Below, in pieces: positions 17,678 through 26,854 of a DNA stretch of 64,000 bases (position 1 is the stretch's first letter; every line of letters begins with the position of its first letter). The stretch is from assembly GCA_947494675.1 (NCBI GenBank), contig CANLVP010000003.1, forward strand, positions 124,001-188,000. Reading direction: 5' to 3'. Below the pieces are notes generated by a model. The model saw only the letters and a list, made by a program, of their open reading frames with translations, was not told where the DNA came from and made no database searches. A program made the translations under genes and the position numbers. This DNA is from an uncultured Paracoccaceae bacterium. GTDB lineage: Bacteria > Pseudomonadota > Alphaproteobacteria > Rhodobacterales > Rhodobacteraceae.

Positions 17678-18178
17678 TCAATCGCAGGCGCGTGTCACCT
17701 CGCCGGTCACCGCATCCCACGCGCCCGGTGTCAGGCTGATTCCCAGCACCCGATCCGGGTTGGTGGGGGGGGGCATTTGCACCCCCGTCAGTCGGGTAAA
17801 CCCAAAGCGGCCATAGTAGGGCGCGTCGCCCACCAGCATCACCCGGTCCCAGCCTTGATCGCGTGCCATCTCAATCGCGCGCCACATCAGCAGCGCTGCG
17901 ATGCCTTCGCCTTGCCGGGTCGGGTGCACAGCGACAGGGCCCAAAAGGATCGCCGCATCGCCGCCAACAGACACAGGCCAATTGCGGATCGCGCCAGCCA
18001 AAATGCCATCGCCATCGCGTGCGGTCAGGCATAGCGTCGCAATCGGGTCCACGTCATCGCGCAGCCGATAAGACGAGAGCGCCGTGCGCCCCGGCGCAAA
18101 GGTGAGGTCGTAAAGCGCCTCAACCTCCCAATGGTCTGCTGGTGTTTCCTGCGCCAGTGCGATCTGCTCTGCGGGCAT
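17678..18178 (-). CDS. GNAT family N-acetyltransferase
   Basis: About 166 residues with GNAT motif A at GPVAVHPTRQGEGIAALLM (acetyl-CoA pyrophosphate loop RQGEGI) and a later PYYGRFGFTRL motif B-like strand. Resembles the YhbS type of predicted acyltransferases. ATG 18178 (MPAEQIAL) is preferred, with 18211 a less likely alternative. The stop lies about 50 bp upstream of the EcsC start, so the two may share a transcript. Confidence 0.87.
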   Translation of the reverse strand: MPAEQIALAQETPADHWEVEALYDLTFAPGRTALSSYRLRDDVDPIATLCLTARDGDGILAGAIRNWPVSVGGDAAILLGPVAVHPTRQGEGIAALLMWRAIEMARDQGWDRVMLVGDAPYYGRFGFTRLTGVQMPPPTNPDRVLGISLTPGAWDAVTGEVTRACD

Positions 18179-18252
18179 GGTTCTTTCAACTGGCCTCTTG
18201 TCTGGTGGCACGCTACCTAAAGCGCGCGCATTGTCAAAGAAAGACCTGATCC

Positions 18253-18858
18253 ATGTTCTATCGCCCTCAAGATGGTCACGGGCTGCCCCATAACCCGTTC
18301 AACGCCATCGTGACCCCGCGCCCCATCGCTTGGATCGCGACACGCGGCGCGGATGGCGCAGATAATTTGGCGCCCTATTCGTTCTTCAACGCCTGCGCCT
18401 ATGAACCACCGCAGGTCATGTTCGCCTCAACCAGTGCCAAGCCCGACCGCGACGGGACAAAGGACAGTGTGGCGAACATCCGTGACACGGGCGTCTTTGC
18501 CATCAACATTGTGGAATATGCGGCCCGTGACGTCATGAACAAAACCTCTGGCCCTTGGGACAAGGACACCGATGAATTCACGCTGGCAGGCATTGAAAAG
18601 GCCCAATGCGAAACCATCAACTGCCCGCGCGTGGCAAACGCACCGGCCACGCTGGAGTGTAAGCTGACCCAGATCGTGCAACTGCCCGGTGCCGCAAATT
18701 TCACCGTCTTCGGAGAGGTCGTGGGCATCCATATGCGTGACAATTGTCTGGTGGACGGCATGTTTGACGTGACCACATTCAACCCGCTGACCCGCCTTGG
18801 CTATCGCGACTATTCGGTGGTGCGCGAGGTCTTTAGTCTGACTCGCCCCGGCGAATAG
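18253..18858 (+). CDS. Flavin reductase family protein (FMN-binding split barrel)
   Basis: 201-residue protein with the flavin-reductase/DIM6 fold: NPFNAIVTPRPIAWIATRG at the N-terminus and NLAPYSFFNACAYEPPQVMF, the FMN-binding signature of this group. Such proteins reduce FMN with NAD(P)H or bind FMN for an unknown oxidoreductase reaction. It is transcribed divergently from the GNAT gene and carries no partner monooxygenase nearby. Confidence 0.87.
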   Translation: MFYRPQDGHGLPHNPFNAIVTPRPIAWIATRGADGADNLAPYSFFNACAYEPPQVMFASTSAKPDRDGTKDSVANIRDTGVFAINIVEYAARDVMNKTSGPWDKDTDEFTLAGIEKAQCETINCPRVANAPATLECKLTQIVQLPGAANFTVFGEVVGIHMRDNCLVDGMFDVTTFNPLTRLGYRDYSVVREVFSLTRPGE

Positions 18859-18945
18859 GCCAAAAACGGCAGGGATATGGGCGGAAACTGACAAGTCCTG
18901 ACATCACAGACCTGTTACCGCGAGGTATGGGTAACGGAAACTAAC

Positions 18946-19881
18946 ATGCGGGACTGGCCTACGCTGGCATTGATTGTCCTGTGCTATGCAGGCTGGGCGG
19001 CAGCAACGCTGTGGTTGCCGGTCACCTCGCTCACCCTTGCTATCATCGTCACCGCCTTGCTGGTGGCGCTGCAATCCTCGCTGCAGCACGAGGTGCTGCA
19101 TGGCCACCCGTTCCGCAATCAGCGCCTGAACGAAGCGCTTGTGTTTCTGACGCTCAACCTTGCCATCCCCTATGAGCGGTTCCGCGATACGCATCTGGAA
19201 CACCACCGCGATGCGATGCTGACCGACCCCTATGACGACCCCGAAACGAACTATATCGATCCGGTGATCTGGGAACGGATGCCGCAGGCGCTGCGGGCGG
19301 TGATGCAGTGGAACAATACGCTGCTGGGCCGGATGGTGCTGGGGCCGCTGATTGGGCAGATCAGGTTCATGTCCGACGAATGGCAGTTGATCCGCGAAGG
19401 CGACCGCGATGTGCAACGGGCGTGGGCGCTCCATGTCTTCGCAATCGCGCTGGTCATAGCGTGGGTGACTTGGTTCAGTGCCATGCCGCTTTGGGCCTAT
19501 GGGCTGGCGGCCTATGGCGGTCTGTCGCTGTTGCGCCTGCGGACCTTTCTGGAACACCAAGCCCATGACAGCGCCCGTGGCCGCACCGTGGTGATTGAGG
19601 ATCGCGGGCTTTTTGCGCTGCTTTTCCTCAACAATAACTACCACGTCGTGCACCACATGCACCCGCGCGTTGCGTGGTTCAAACTGCCCAGGCTCTTCCG
19701 CTCAAACCGCGCCAAATATCTGCGACGCAATCACGGCTATTATTACCGGTCCTACCGCGATGTTCTGGCGCGGCACCTGTTTCGCGCAAAAGACCCTGTG
19801 GCCCATCCGCTTTGGCGCGGTGATCAACGCCAAAGCCCGTTTCCCGAACGCATTGCCCGCCGGATCAGTGCCCGCCGATAA
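18946..19881 (+). CDS. Fatty acid desaturase family membrane protein
   Basis: 311-residue di-iron membrane desaturase/hydroxylase. The three histidine boxes are HEVLHGH (48-54), HLEHH (83-87) and HVVHHMH (233-239), with HQAHD (204-208) as a possible further ligand set. Hydrophobic stretches lie near 5-45, 63-75 and 165-200. Could act on a fatty acyl chain or a carotenoid ring; the sequence does not decide. The 3' end overlaps the convergent SulP gene by 17 bp. Confidence 0.9.
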   Translation: MRDWPTLALIVLCYAGWAAATLWLPVTSLTLAIIVTALLVALQSSLQHEVLHGHPFRNQRLNEALVFLTLNLAIPYERFRDTHLEHHRDAMLTDPYDDPETNYIDPVIWERMPQALRAVMQWNNTLLGRMVLGPLIGQIRFMSDEWQLIREGDRDVQRAWALHVFAIALVIAWVTWFSAMPLWAYGLAAYGGLSLLRLRTFLEHQAHDSARGRTVVIEDRGLFALLFLNNNYHVVHHMHPRVAWFKLPRLFRSNRAKYLRRNHGYYYRSYRDVLARHLFRAKDPVAHPLWRGDQRQSPFPERIARRISARR

Positions 19882-21490
19882 TGCCGGTGCGCACGCCGTA
19901 ATCAACCGCAAGCTCATAGTCCGGATCATCATCGCTATCGACGATCAGGTGGCCCGCATTGGTCAGCAAAGTATGGCAATCGCGGCTGAGGTGGCGCAGC
20001 TGGATGCGCTTGCCCGCGTCCTCGTATTTGCCAGCCAAAGCCTCAATCGCTTGTAGCGCGGATTGATCAGCCACACGGCTTGCAGCAAAGTCGACGATCA
20101 CAACCTCGGGGTCGCTGTCGATGTCAAAGATTTCCATGAACCCGTCGGCAGAACCAAAGAATAGCGGCCCTTGGATTTCATAAACCTGCGCGCCCTCTTC
20201 GGTGCGGCTTTCGCGCTTGATGGCATGGATGCGGGTGGCGTTCTGCCAGGCATAAGCCAGCGCGCTCACGATCACGCCAACAACCACGGCCGTGGCAAGG
20301 TCCGTCATCACGGTAACGATGGTCACCAAAATAGTCACAAAGGCGTCCGTGCGTGGCACTTTGCGCAAGATCGTCAGGCTGTTCCAGGCAAAGGTGCCGA
20401 TCACGACCATGAACATCACGCCCACCAATGCGGCCAATGGGATTTGCTCGATCAACCCGCTCGCAAACAGGATAAAGGCCAGCAGGAACAGGGCCGCCGC
20501 GATGCCCGCCACGCGGGTCCGGCCACCGGATTTGACGTTGATCATCGACTGACCAATCATCGCACAGCCACCCATGCCACCAAAGAAACCGGTCACAGTA
20601 TTGGACACGCCTTGGGCGATACATTCCTGGCTCGCCCCGCCGCGCTGGTTGGTCATCTCACCTACAAGGTTCAGCGTCAAAAGGCTCTCGATCAGGCCAA
20701 TGGCCGCAAGGATCAGCGCATAGGGCAGAATGATCTCAAACGTGTCCCAGTTGAGCGGCACCATCGGGATATGAAGCGACGGCAAACCGCCCTCAATGCT
20801 GGCCAGATCGCCAACACGCGGCACATCCAATCCAAAGCCGATCACAATCGCCGCAACAATCGCGATGCCTGCAAGGGGGGCCGGAAAGGCCGTTGTGACC
20901 CGTGGCATCACCCAGATGATCGCCATTGTCACCGCCGTCAGCGACAGCATCAGCGCCAGCGGCAGGCCGGACAGCCATTCGCCGCTCGCCATACCATGGC
21001 CGCCGCCACCCTCTGCGGTTCCGGGGACCTGAAACTGACCCAATTGCGCCAGAAAAATCACGATCGCCAACCCGTTTACAAAGCCCAGCATCACCGGATG
21101 CGGCACTAGCCGGATGAATTTCCCCCAGCGCATAATGCCCACGAAAATCTGGATCAGCCCCATCAAAACAACAGTGGCAAAGAGGTATTCAACCCCGTGC
21201 TGTGCCACGAGGCTGACCATCACAACCGCCAAAGCGCCCGTCGCGCCCGAGATCATGCCAGGACGCCCGCCCATCACTGCCGTGATCAGCCCCACGATAA
21301 AGGCCGCATAAAGCCCCACCAAAGGATGCACCCCTGCGACAAAGGCAAAGGCCACCGCTTCGGGCACCAGCGCCAAGGCCACCGTCAATCCCGACAGGAT
21401 TTCGATACGCCATTGCGACGGGGTGAGCGGCGCATTGGGATTGGTCAATGCAAGACTGTCGGCGAAACTCGCCAGAAGGGCGCGGGCCAT
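19865..21490 (-). CDS. SulP family inorganic anion transporter
   Basis: 541-residue SLC26/SulP transporter. The N-terminal membrane part has roughly 10-14 helices with the family motif SGLTVALALVPEAVAFAFVAG and GATGALAVV. A C-terminal STAS domain covers the last ~110 residues (from VYEIQGPLFFGSADGF). It probably moves sulfate, bicarbonate or a dicarboxylate. ATG 21490 (MARALLASFADSL) is preferred over a start at 21526. Divergent neighbours give no substrate clue. Confidence 0.92.
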   Translation of the reverse strand: MARALLASFADSLALTNPNAPLTPSQWRIEILSGLTVALALVPEAVAFAFVAGVHPLVGLYAAFIVGLITAVMGGRPGMISGATGALAVVMVSLVAQHGVEYLFATVVLMGLIQIFVGIMRWGKFIRLVPHPVMLGFVNGLAIVIFLAQLGQFQVPGTAEGGGGHGMASGEWLSGLPLALMLSLTAVTMAIIWVMPRVTTAFPAPLAGIAIVAAIVIGFGLDVPRVGDLASIEGGLPSLHIPMVPLNWDTFEIILPYALILAAIGLIESLLTLNLVGEMTNQRGGASQECIAQGVSNTVTGFFGGMGGCAMIGQSMINVKSGGRTRVAGIAAALFLLAFILFASGLIEQIPLAALVGVMFMVVIGTFAWNSLTILRKVPRTDAFVTILVTIVTVMTDLATAVVVGVIVSALAYAWQNATRIHAIKRESRTEEGAQVYEIQGPLFFGSADGFMEIFDIDSDPEVVIVDFAASRVADQSALQAIEALAGKYEDAGKRIQLRHLSRDCHTLLTNAGHLIVDSDDDPDYELAVDYGVRTGIIGGH

Positions 21491-21583
21491 GGGAAAACTC
21501 GTGTGGATTGCTGCGTTTGGGGGCACCTAGCGCGACAGGGTTAAGATGTCACCCCATCACGCACACTTTGTGCGCCGACCGCG

Positions 21584-22252
21584 TTATGGCAGCAGCGAAA
21601 TCTGGTCGACGACGTAGACCAACCCGTTGCGCCGCCCGGTGATCACCGCAGGGACAGGGGTGCTATAGGACGAACCATAGGACAAGACGGTCAGCCCCAT
21701 CGGATCAGGGGCAGAGATCCGGTCATAGGTCCCGAAACCTACCAGCGTCACCTCGTAGGGCAGATAGGCCTGCCCGGCAAAGTCCAGCAGAACCTGCTGC
21801 ACGCCATCTTCAGCCTGGCCACCACCGCGCACCGCATCAATCCCCACCGGCATCTCAAACGGTGACTGTGCCGTAAATTTCAGCGCAGCGGGCAATGTCA
21901 CCTGAAGGTGCATCCACCCGGCCAACCCTGCGGCGAAGGCCAGAAACAGCCACATGACGTGCGGTCCCCAAAACTCTCCCCATTGGGCGATGCGCCATGT
22001 CTCTAACCGATGGCCCGCTGATGCCGTGATTGCACCATAGACGGCGGCCACGACGATGAATGGCCATTTCATCAGGGCTGCCACCCCCGGCGCGAAAATC
22101 ACATTACTAGGGAAGGCCGCCACGATCAAAAGCGCCAAAAGGCCCAAAACAAAGGCAAAAAGCCAAAGCGCGGCCCACCACCACGGCACAGCGCAGCGTT
22201 GTTGCGGGTGTGGGCTTGTCAGCCCCGGCAAGCTCTGGTTGTGTGTCTCCAT
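21584..22252 (-). CDS. Hypothetical membrane protein
   Basis: 222 residues, not assigned to a family. Three hydrophobic segments in the N-terminal half (around AALWLFAFVLGLLALLIVAAF, MKWPFIVVAAVYGAI and HVMWLFLAFAAGLAGW) precede a soluble C-terminal half ending in YVVDQISLLP. The start at 22252 (METHNQSLPGL) avoids overlap with the divergent mtnP; a longer frame to 22342 overlaps it and is less likely. Function unknown. Confidence 0.6.
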   Translation of the reverse strand: METHNQSLPGLTSPHPQQRCAVPWWWAALWLFAFVLGLLALLIVAAFPSNVIFAPGVAALMKWPFIVVAAVYGAITASAGHRLETWRIAQWGEFWGPHVMWLFLAFAAGLAGWMHLQVTLPAALKFTAQSPFEMPVGIDAVRGGGQAEDGVQQVLLDFAGQAYLPYEVTLVGFGTYDRISAPDPMGLTVLSYGSSYSTPVPAVITGRRNGLVYVVDQISLLP

Positions 22253-22285
22253 CACGCTGGGGTAACAGGGGCACCGGGCAAAACT

Positions 22286-23149
22286 ATGACAAAGCTTGGC
22301 ATTATTGGCGGCTCTGGCCTCTATGACATCCCCGGACTGCAAGATGCAGAGTGGGTTGAGGTCGCGAGTCCTTGGGGTGCGCCGTCTGACGCTGTGCTGA
22401 CGGGCGTGTTGTCAGGCATCCCCGTGGTCTTTTTGCCCCGCCACGGACGCGGCCATGTCCACAGCCCAACCACGGTGCCGTACCGCGCCAATATCGACGC
22501 GCTCAAGCGGTTGGGTGTCACGGATGTGGTTAGCATCAGCGCCTGCGGGTCATTCCGCGAAAACCTTGCTCCAGGCGATTTTGTCGTTGTAGATCAGTTC
22601 ATTGACCGCACTTTCGCGCGCGAAAAATCCTTCTTTGGAACAGGCTGCGTCGCCCATGTGAGCGTCGCCCATCCCACCTGCCCGCGCCTGTCAGCTACCT
22701 GCCTTGCAGCGGGCCAATCGGCAGGCGTGACCATGCACGACGGCGGCACTTACCTTGCGATGGAAGGCCCCCAGTTTTCATCCCGCGCCGAAAGCCTGAT
22801 GTACCGCGACTGGGGCTGCGATGTGATCGGCATGACCAATATGCCCGAGGCAAAATTGGCCCGCGAGGCAGAGCTTTGCTACGCCTCCGTCGCAATGATC
22901 ACCGATTATGACAGCTGGCACCCCGACCACGACGCAGTGGACGTGGCCGACGTCATCGCAACATTGCAAGGCAATGGAACCAAAGCCCGCGATCTGGTGT
23001 TGGCTCTGGCCGTCGCCCTTGACCCAACCCGGACCCCCTGCCCGCATGGCTGCGACCGCGCGTTGGACAATGCGATCATGACCGCCCCAGCCAAGCGCGA
23101 CCCGGCGCTGATCCAAAAACTCGACGCCATCGCAGGCCGCGTCCTTTAA
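22286..23149 (+). CDS. mtnP: S-methyl-5'-thioadenosine phosphorylase
   Basis: 287-residue purine nucleoside phosphorylase-family enzyme that splits methylthioadenosine to adenine and methylthioribose-1-phosphate. Family marks are [12 protein letters not shown] at the N-terminus, [31 protein letters not shown] and [21 protein letters not shown] 22286 (MTKLGIIGG) fits the family start. It lies 13 bp before apt, which uses the released adenine, so the pair forms a salvage operon. Confidence 0.95.
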   Translation: MTKLGIIGGSGLYDIPGLQDAEWVEVASPWGAPSDAVLTGVLSGIPVVFLPRHGRGHVHSPTTVPYRANIDALKRLGVTDVVSISACGSFRENLAPGDFVVVDQFIDRTFAREKSFFGTGCVAHVSVAHPTCPRLSATCLAAGQSAGVTMHDGGTYLAMEGPQFSSRAESLMYRDWGCDVIGMTNMPEAKLAREAELCYASVAMITDYDSWHPDHDAVDVADVIATLQGNGTKARDLVLALAVALDPTRTPCPHGCDRALDNAIMTAPAKRDPALIQKLDAIAGRVL

Positions 23150-23162
23150 CGAAAGCACATTG

Positions 23163-23693
23163 ATGAAAACCGTTTCCGACTACATTCGTACGATCCCTGA
23201 TTTCCCCAAGCCCGGCATCATGTTCCGCGATGTCACAACGCTGTTTGCCGATCCACGCGGATTTCGCATTGCGATTGACCAACTGCTGCACCCCTATGCG
23301 GGCCAACCCATCGACCGTGTTGTGGGGCTTGAGGCACGCGGCTTCATCCTCGGCGGGGCCATCGCCCATCAACTCTCCGTCGGCTTTGTGCCGATCCGCA
23401 AAAAGGGCAAGCTGCCGGGCAAGACCATCGAACAAGCCTATACGCTGGAATACGGCGAGGCAGTGATGGAGGTCCACCACGACGCCCTGCAAGCCGGTGA
23501 AAAGGTGCTGATGGTCGATGATCTGCTGGCAACCGGCGGCACCGCTGAGGCCGGAATCAAGCTCATCGAACGCATGGGCGCCGAGGTGATGGGATGCGCC
23601 TTTGTCATCGACCTCCCCGATCTGGGCGGTCGGCAAAAGCTTGAAGGGTTGGGCATGGATGTCCACGCGCTATGCGCGTTTGAGGGCGACTAG
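23163..23693 (+). CDS. apt: Adenine phosphoribosyltransferase
   Basis: 176-residue type I phosphoribosyltransferase converting adenine and PRPP to AMP. The PRPP-binding loop [15 protein letters not shown] is at 115-129, with the Apt-type [14 protein letters not shown] near the N-terminus and [11 protein letters not shown] at 55-65. ATG at 23163 is chosen over a TTG one codon earlier. Coupled to mtnP upstream. Confidence 0.96.
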   Translation: MKTVSDYIRTIPDFPKPGIMFRDVTTLFADPRGFRIAIDQLLHPYAGQPIDRVVGLEARGFILGGAIAHQLSVGFVPIRKKGKLPGKTIEQAYTLEYGEAVMEVHHDALQAGEKVLMVDDLLATGGTAEAGIKLIERMGAEVMGCAFVIDLPDLGGRQKLEGLGMDVHALCAFEGD

Positions 23694-23752
23694 GGGGCCA
23701 GCCCCCGTCCGCGCAAGCGCGTCCCCTCCGAGATATTTTCATTCCAAAGAAA
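23693..23752 (+). terminator. Terminator-like conserved element after apt (copy 1)
   Basis: It contains GGGGG-CCAG-CCCCC (23693-23706), then GCGC-AA-GCGC-type pairing, then CCTCCGAGATATTTTCATTCC followed by AAAGAAA. A diverged copy, inverted, follows the convergent gene at 23884-23945. The 23694-24015 spacer otherwise has no gene I can support. Confidence 0.45.
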
Positions 23753-23883
23753 ACAGATTCATCACCTGTTAAGCCTGTTTTGGCAACTAATGCTGGCGGT
23801 ACAGGCAGAAATGCCGATGAACGCTGATGAAGAAAGCCGCCGCCGCGCCCGGCGCACCTGGTGACAAAGGGCCGGCGGCGCAC

Positions 23884-23945
23884 TTTCTTTGGAATAAAAA
23901 TTTCTCCGCCGGAGGCATCCGCACGCGCAAAAAGCGCCTTGATCG
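23884..23945 (-). terminator. Terminator-like conserved element (copy 2, inverted)
   Basis: On the minus strand it reads GGCGC-TTTTT-GCGC, then GCCTCCGGCGGAGAAATTTT followed by TATTCCAAAGAAA. The CCTCCG...ATTCCAAAGAAA end matches copy 1. It follows the FAD-linked oxidase gene in that gene's direction of transcription. Confidence 0.4.
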
Positions 23946-24015
23946 ATTGCCGTTCCACCCCCCGGACAAATGGCACAGCCAAAAACATGTCGTGCGACGC
24001 AGCCGCGCAATGTGG

Positions 24016-25425
24016 TCAGACCGGCAGAACCGCGCCGGGGTTCATAATGCCTTCGGGATCAAGTGCCGCTTTGATTGCGCGCATCATCGCAAGTTTCTGA
24101 GGGTCCCCATAGGTTTGCAGATCACCCACCTTCAATCGTCCGATCCCATGTTCCGCGCTGACCGATCCGCCCATTTTATGGGTAAGATCATGCACTGCCA
24201 TCTTGACCGCCTCACGATCCGCCTCGTGGTCTGCGCGACTGCGCCCATGCATCGGAAAGACGTTATAATGCAGGTTTCCGTCGCCCAAGTGCCCAAAGCA
24301 ATTGATCCGAAATCCTCCAATCTTTGCAATGGCCTCGCCGCCCTGTGCAATGAAGTCAGGCACCGCCCCTAGCGGCAGCGCAATATCATGGCTGCTCACC
24401 GAACCGATCCGGCGGTTCGCCTCGGGAATGCTCTCGCGGATGTGCCAAAACGCCTGGCGGTCACCTAGCGATTGGGCAATCACGCCGTCTTGGACCAGAT
24501 CAGCCTCCAACGCCGCTTCAAACAAGGCCTCAAGAGCCGTATCCGCCGCAATCCCGGTAGGCAGTCCCAGATCGATCAAGACCATCCAGTCAGGCTGTAC
24601 GGCAAAGGGCGGTTTCACTTCCGGTCCGACCTCAGCCAGAAAATCCAGCCCCTGACGGTGGATCAGCTCAAACGCCGACACCGCATCGCCCAGTTGTGCC
24701 TGCGCCAGTGCCAAAAGCTGTAACGCAGCGGCGGGCGATCGCACGGCCATCATCGCGGCGCCCAACGTGGCGGGCTGCGGGACGAGGCGCAGTGCGGCAC
24801 CGGTGATCACGCCCAAACTGCCCTCGGCCCCGATCATCAGGTTGCGCAGATCATAGCCGGTGTTGTCTTTGCGCAGCCGCGTCAGACCATGCCAGATGCT
24901 GCCATCCGGGCGCACCACTTCCAGCCCCAGACATTGCGCACGGGCGTTGCCGTAGCGCAGCACATTGACCCCTCCTGCGTTGGTCGACAAAAGCCCGCCA
25001 ATCCGCGCCGACCCTTCGGAGGCGAGCGAGAGCGGGAACAGCCGATCAACATTTTCAGCCGCCGCCTGCACATCCGCCAGGATCACACCGGCATCAACAA
25101 TCATCGTGTTTTCAAGCGGATAGACATCGCGGACTTTGTTCATCCGTTCCAGCGACAGAATGACAGGTGCAGGCCCATCGGGCATGATCTGCCCCCCGAC
25201 CAGCCCCGTGCCACCGCTATAGGGCACCACCCCGACGCGGGCTGTGTGGCAGGCGGCAACAAGGGCAGAGACTTCCTCCACCGACCCAGGTGCCACCACG
25301 ACCCCCTGCCCCTGCCAACGGCCGCGCGGCTCTGTCAGATAGGAGGCCGCGTCATCCTTGAAGGCGGCGGGCGGCAACAGATTTCGCAGGGTCGCGACAA
25401 AGGTATCATCGGCGGCATTGAGCAT
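24016..25425 (-). CDS. FAD-linked oxidase (GlcD / D-2-hydroxyacid dehydrogenase type)
   Basis: 469-residue flavoprotein of the vanillyl-alcohol-oxidase fold that oxidises D-2-hydroxy acids (glycolate, D-lactate or D-2-hydroxyglutarate type). The FAD-binding loops are VVPYSGGTGLVGGQI, STNAGGVNVLRYGNAR and GAEGSLGVITGA. The C-terminal cap has GHLGDGNLHYNVF and SAEHGIGRLK. Last gene of a leftward four-gene operon, 53 bp after the RraA-like gene. The true substrate is unknown; its neighbours suggest the product of an aldolase/hydrolase pathway. Confidence 0.9.
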   Translation of the reverse strand: MLNAADDTFVATLRNLLPPAAFKDDAASYLTEPRGRWQGQGVVVAPGSVEEVSALVAACHTARVGVVPYSGGTGLVGGQIMPDGPAPVILSLERMNKVRDVYPLENTMIVDAGVILADVQAAAENVDRLFPLSLASEGSARIGGLLSTNAGGVNVLRYGNARAQCLGLEVVRPDGSIWHGLTRLRKDNTGYDLRNLMIGAEGSLGVITGAALRLVPQPATLGAAMMAVRSPAAALQLLALAQAQLGDAVSAFELIHRQGLDFLAEVGPEVKPPFAVQPDWMVLIDLGLPTGIAADTALEALFEAALEADLVQDGVIAQSLGDRQAFWHIRESIPEANRRIGSVSSHDIALPLGAVPDFIAQGGEAIAKIGGFRINCFGHLGDGNLHYNVFPMHGRSRADHEADREAVKMAVHDLTHKMGGSVSAEHGIGRLKVGDLQTYGDPQKLAMMRAIKAALDPEGIMNPGAVLPV

Positions 25426-25478
25426 CGGGCACTCCTTTTCGCCTTAGATACAGACCCAGGCTCAAAGGGCAATCGCGA

Positions 25479-26171
25479 TCAGGTGCGCGCCTTTTCAAAG
25501 GCGGCCCATGCAGCCTCAAACGCGGCAAAATCAAAGCCTTCCTCGCGGGCGGGTCCCAGCACAAGGTGTTCTGTGTCCTGCATTTTCTTGATCGCCGCCG
25601 CCAGGCGGCCGATCACGTCAGGCGGCACAACAACCGCACCATGGCGGTCGGCATGGACCAGATCGCCGGGGCGCACTGTGAGGCCAAAGACCGTCACCGG
25701 GCAATCCAGATCGGTCACATGCACAAAGCCGTGGCTGGGCCCAATCGAGCCTGCCACAACGGGGTAATCGGGGGCCATGTCGCCCAGATCACGCATTACC
25801 CCGTTGGTCAACGTGCCGCCCATGCCAAAGCCCTTGTGGATGGTCGTGTTTACCTCCCCCCAATAGGCACCGATGGCATTTGGAACGTCCTCATCCTCAA
25901 TCACGCAGATTGATGGTTTCGGGGCTTCGGCCATCAGCTTGTAATAGGCCATGCGCCGGGCGCGGATCACCTCGGGGGCCTCGGTCGGCGGGTTAAGGGC
26001 CGCGATTTTTGCGGTCGCGGCATAGCCGACAACGACGCCTTTGGGCTCGTTGATTAGCATCGTGCCACGGGTAAAGTCGGCAAAGCCGCGCTTGCCTTGC
26101 GCCACCTCAATCGCGTTGCAAACGGTGGGGGTGTCGACGCTTTTCAGCAGGGTCAAAAGTGCGGGGGTCAT
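25479..26171 (-). CDS. RraA / HMG-aldolase family protein
   Basis: 230-residue member of the RraA-like family, which includes class II pyruvate aldolases (4-hydroxy-4-methyl-2-oxoglutarate and 4-carboxy-4-hydroxy-2-oxoadipate aldolase) and RNase E regulators. The aldolase residues look kept: R127-D128 in NGVMRDLGDM and acidic D170/D175 in PGDLVHADRHG. This and the catabolic setting favour an aldolase or decarboxylase over an RNase regulator. Overlaps the hydrolase gene upstream by 4 bp. Confidence 0.85.
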   Translation of the reverse strand: MTPALLTLLKSVDTPTVCNAIEVAQGKRGFADFTRGTMLINEPKGVVVGYAATAKIAALNPPTEAPEVIRARRMAYYKLMAEAPKPSICVIEDEDVPNAIGAYWGEVNTTIHKGFGMGGTLTNGVMRDLGDMAPDYPVVAGSIGPSHGFVHVTDLDCPVTVFGLTVRPGDLVHADRHGAVVVPPDVIGRLAAAIKKMQDTEHLVLGPAREEGFDFAAFEAAWAAFEKART

Positions 26172-26854
26172 GCGGCCTCTAACCAGCGGGCCAGGGCCGC
26201 TGTGGTTTCTGTGGGTTGCTCCAAAGTTGGCAAATGCCCTGCGTTTTCAATGATATGCAGGGTGCTGCCCGCGATCAGCTCGTGCATCAGCACGTGACGG
26301 TGCACCGGGCAAAGCGCGTCATCGCGACCGCAGAGAATCAGGGCCGGGACATTGCAATTGCGCAGCGTATCCTGCTGGTCGGGGCGGGTTTGCAACGCGC
26401 GGGATTGGCGGATGAAAACCGCAGGTCCAAGATCGCCTGCCATCTCCATGCAGAGGTCCAAGATCGCAGCGCGATTGGGACCATCGGTGAGGTAGTTCGG
26501 CTTCATCTCATCGCGCATCACGGGGATCAGATCGCCCCGTTGCACCTTGGCGATTTGCGGTTCGCGGGCCGCAGCGATTTTGGGGTGTTCGGCCTTTGGG
26601 TTGGTGTCCAAGAGCGCGATTTTGACAACGCGGTCAGGGGCTTGGCGCAAAACCTCCATCGCGACGATGCCGCCCATAGACAGGCCTGCAAGTGCAAAGC
26701 GTGCCGGGGCCTGTGCGATGATATCCGCCGCCAATGCCGCCACTGTGTCGTGGTCTGTGATGGGCAACACTCGCGCGCCCGGCAAAGCCTTGATTTGCGG
26801 AGCAAAAAGCCGGGCATCACACATCATGCCGGGGAGCAGGATCAGCGGCGTCAT
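26168..26854 (-). CDS. Alpha/beta hydrolase
   Basis: 228-residue alpha/beta-hydrolase fold esterase or lactonase. The nucleophile elbow is GLSMGG (Ser59), the acid is probably the Asp in LCGRDDALCP, and the His is in NAGHLPTLEQP. It overlaps the RraA-like gene and the MetE-core gene by 4 bp each, so it is translationally coupled in the same operon. Substrate unknown. Confidence 0.9.
   Translation of the reverse strand: MTPLILLPGMMCDARLFAPQIKALPGARVLPITDHDTVAALAADIIAQAPARFALAGLSMGGIVAMEVLRQAPDRVVKIALLDTNPKAEHPKIAAAREPQIAKVQRGDLIPVMRDEMKPNYLTDGPNRAAILDLCMEMAGDLGPAVFIRQSRALQTRPDQQDTLRNCNVPALILCGRDDALCPVHRHVLMHELIAGSTLHIIENAGHLPTLEQPTETTAALARWLEAA

Noticed and set aside
23790-23864. 24-codon plus-strand ORF (starts MLAVQAEMPM, ends RRTW)
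   Set aside because: Arg-rich and plausible at first sight, but no Shine-Dalgarno sequence and it lies between two terminator-like elements; not supportable as a gene.
23605-24010. Minus-strand open frames in the apt / FAD-oxidase spacer
   Set aside because: They run through the terminator-like repeat elements and into apt, have no ribosome site and no similarity I can recognise.
25479-26171. Annotation as RNase E inhibitor RraA
   Set aside because: The aldolase-type residues and the catabolic operon favour an enzyme; many RraA-like proteins in such operons are aldolases.
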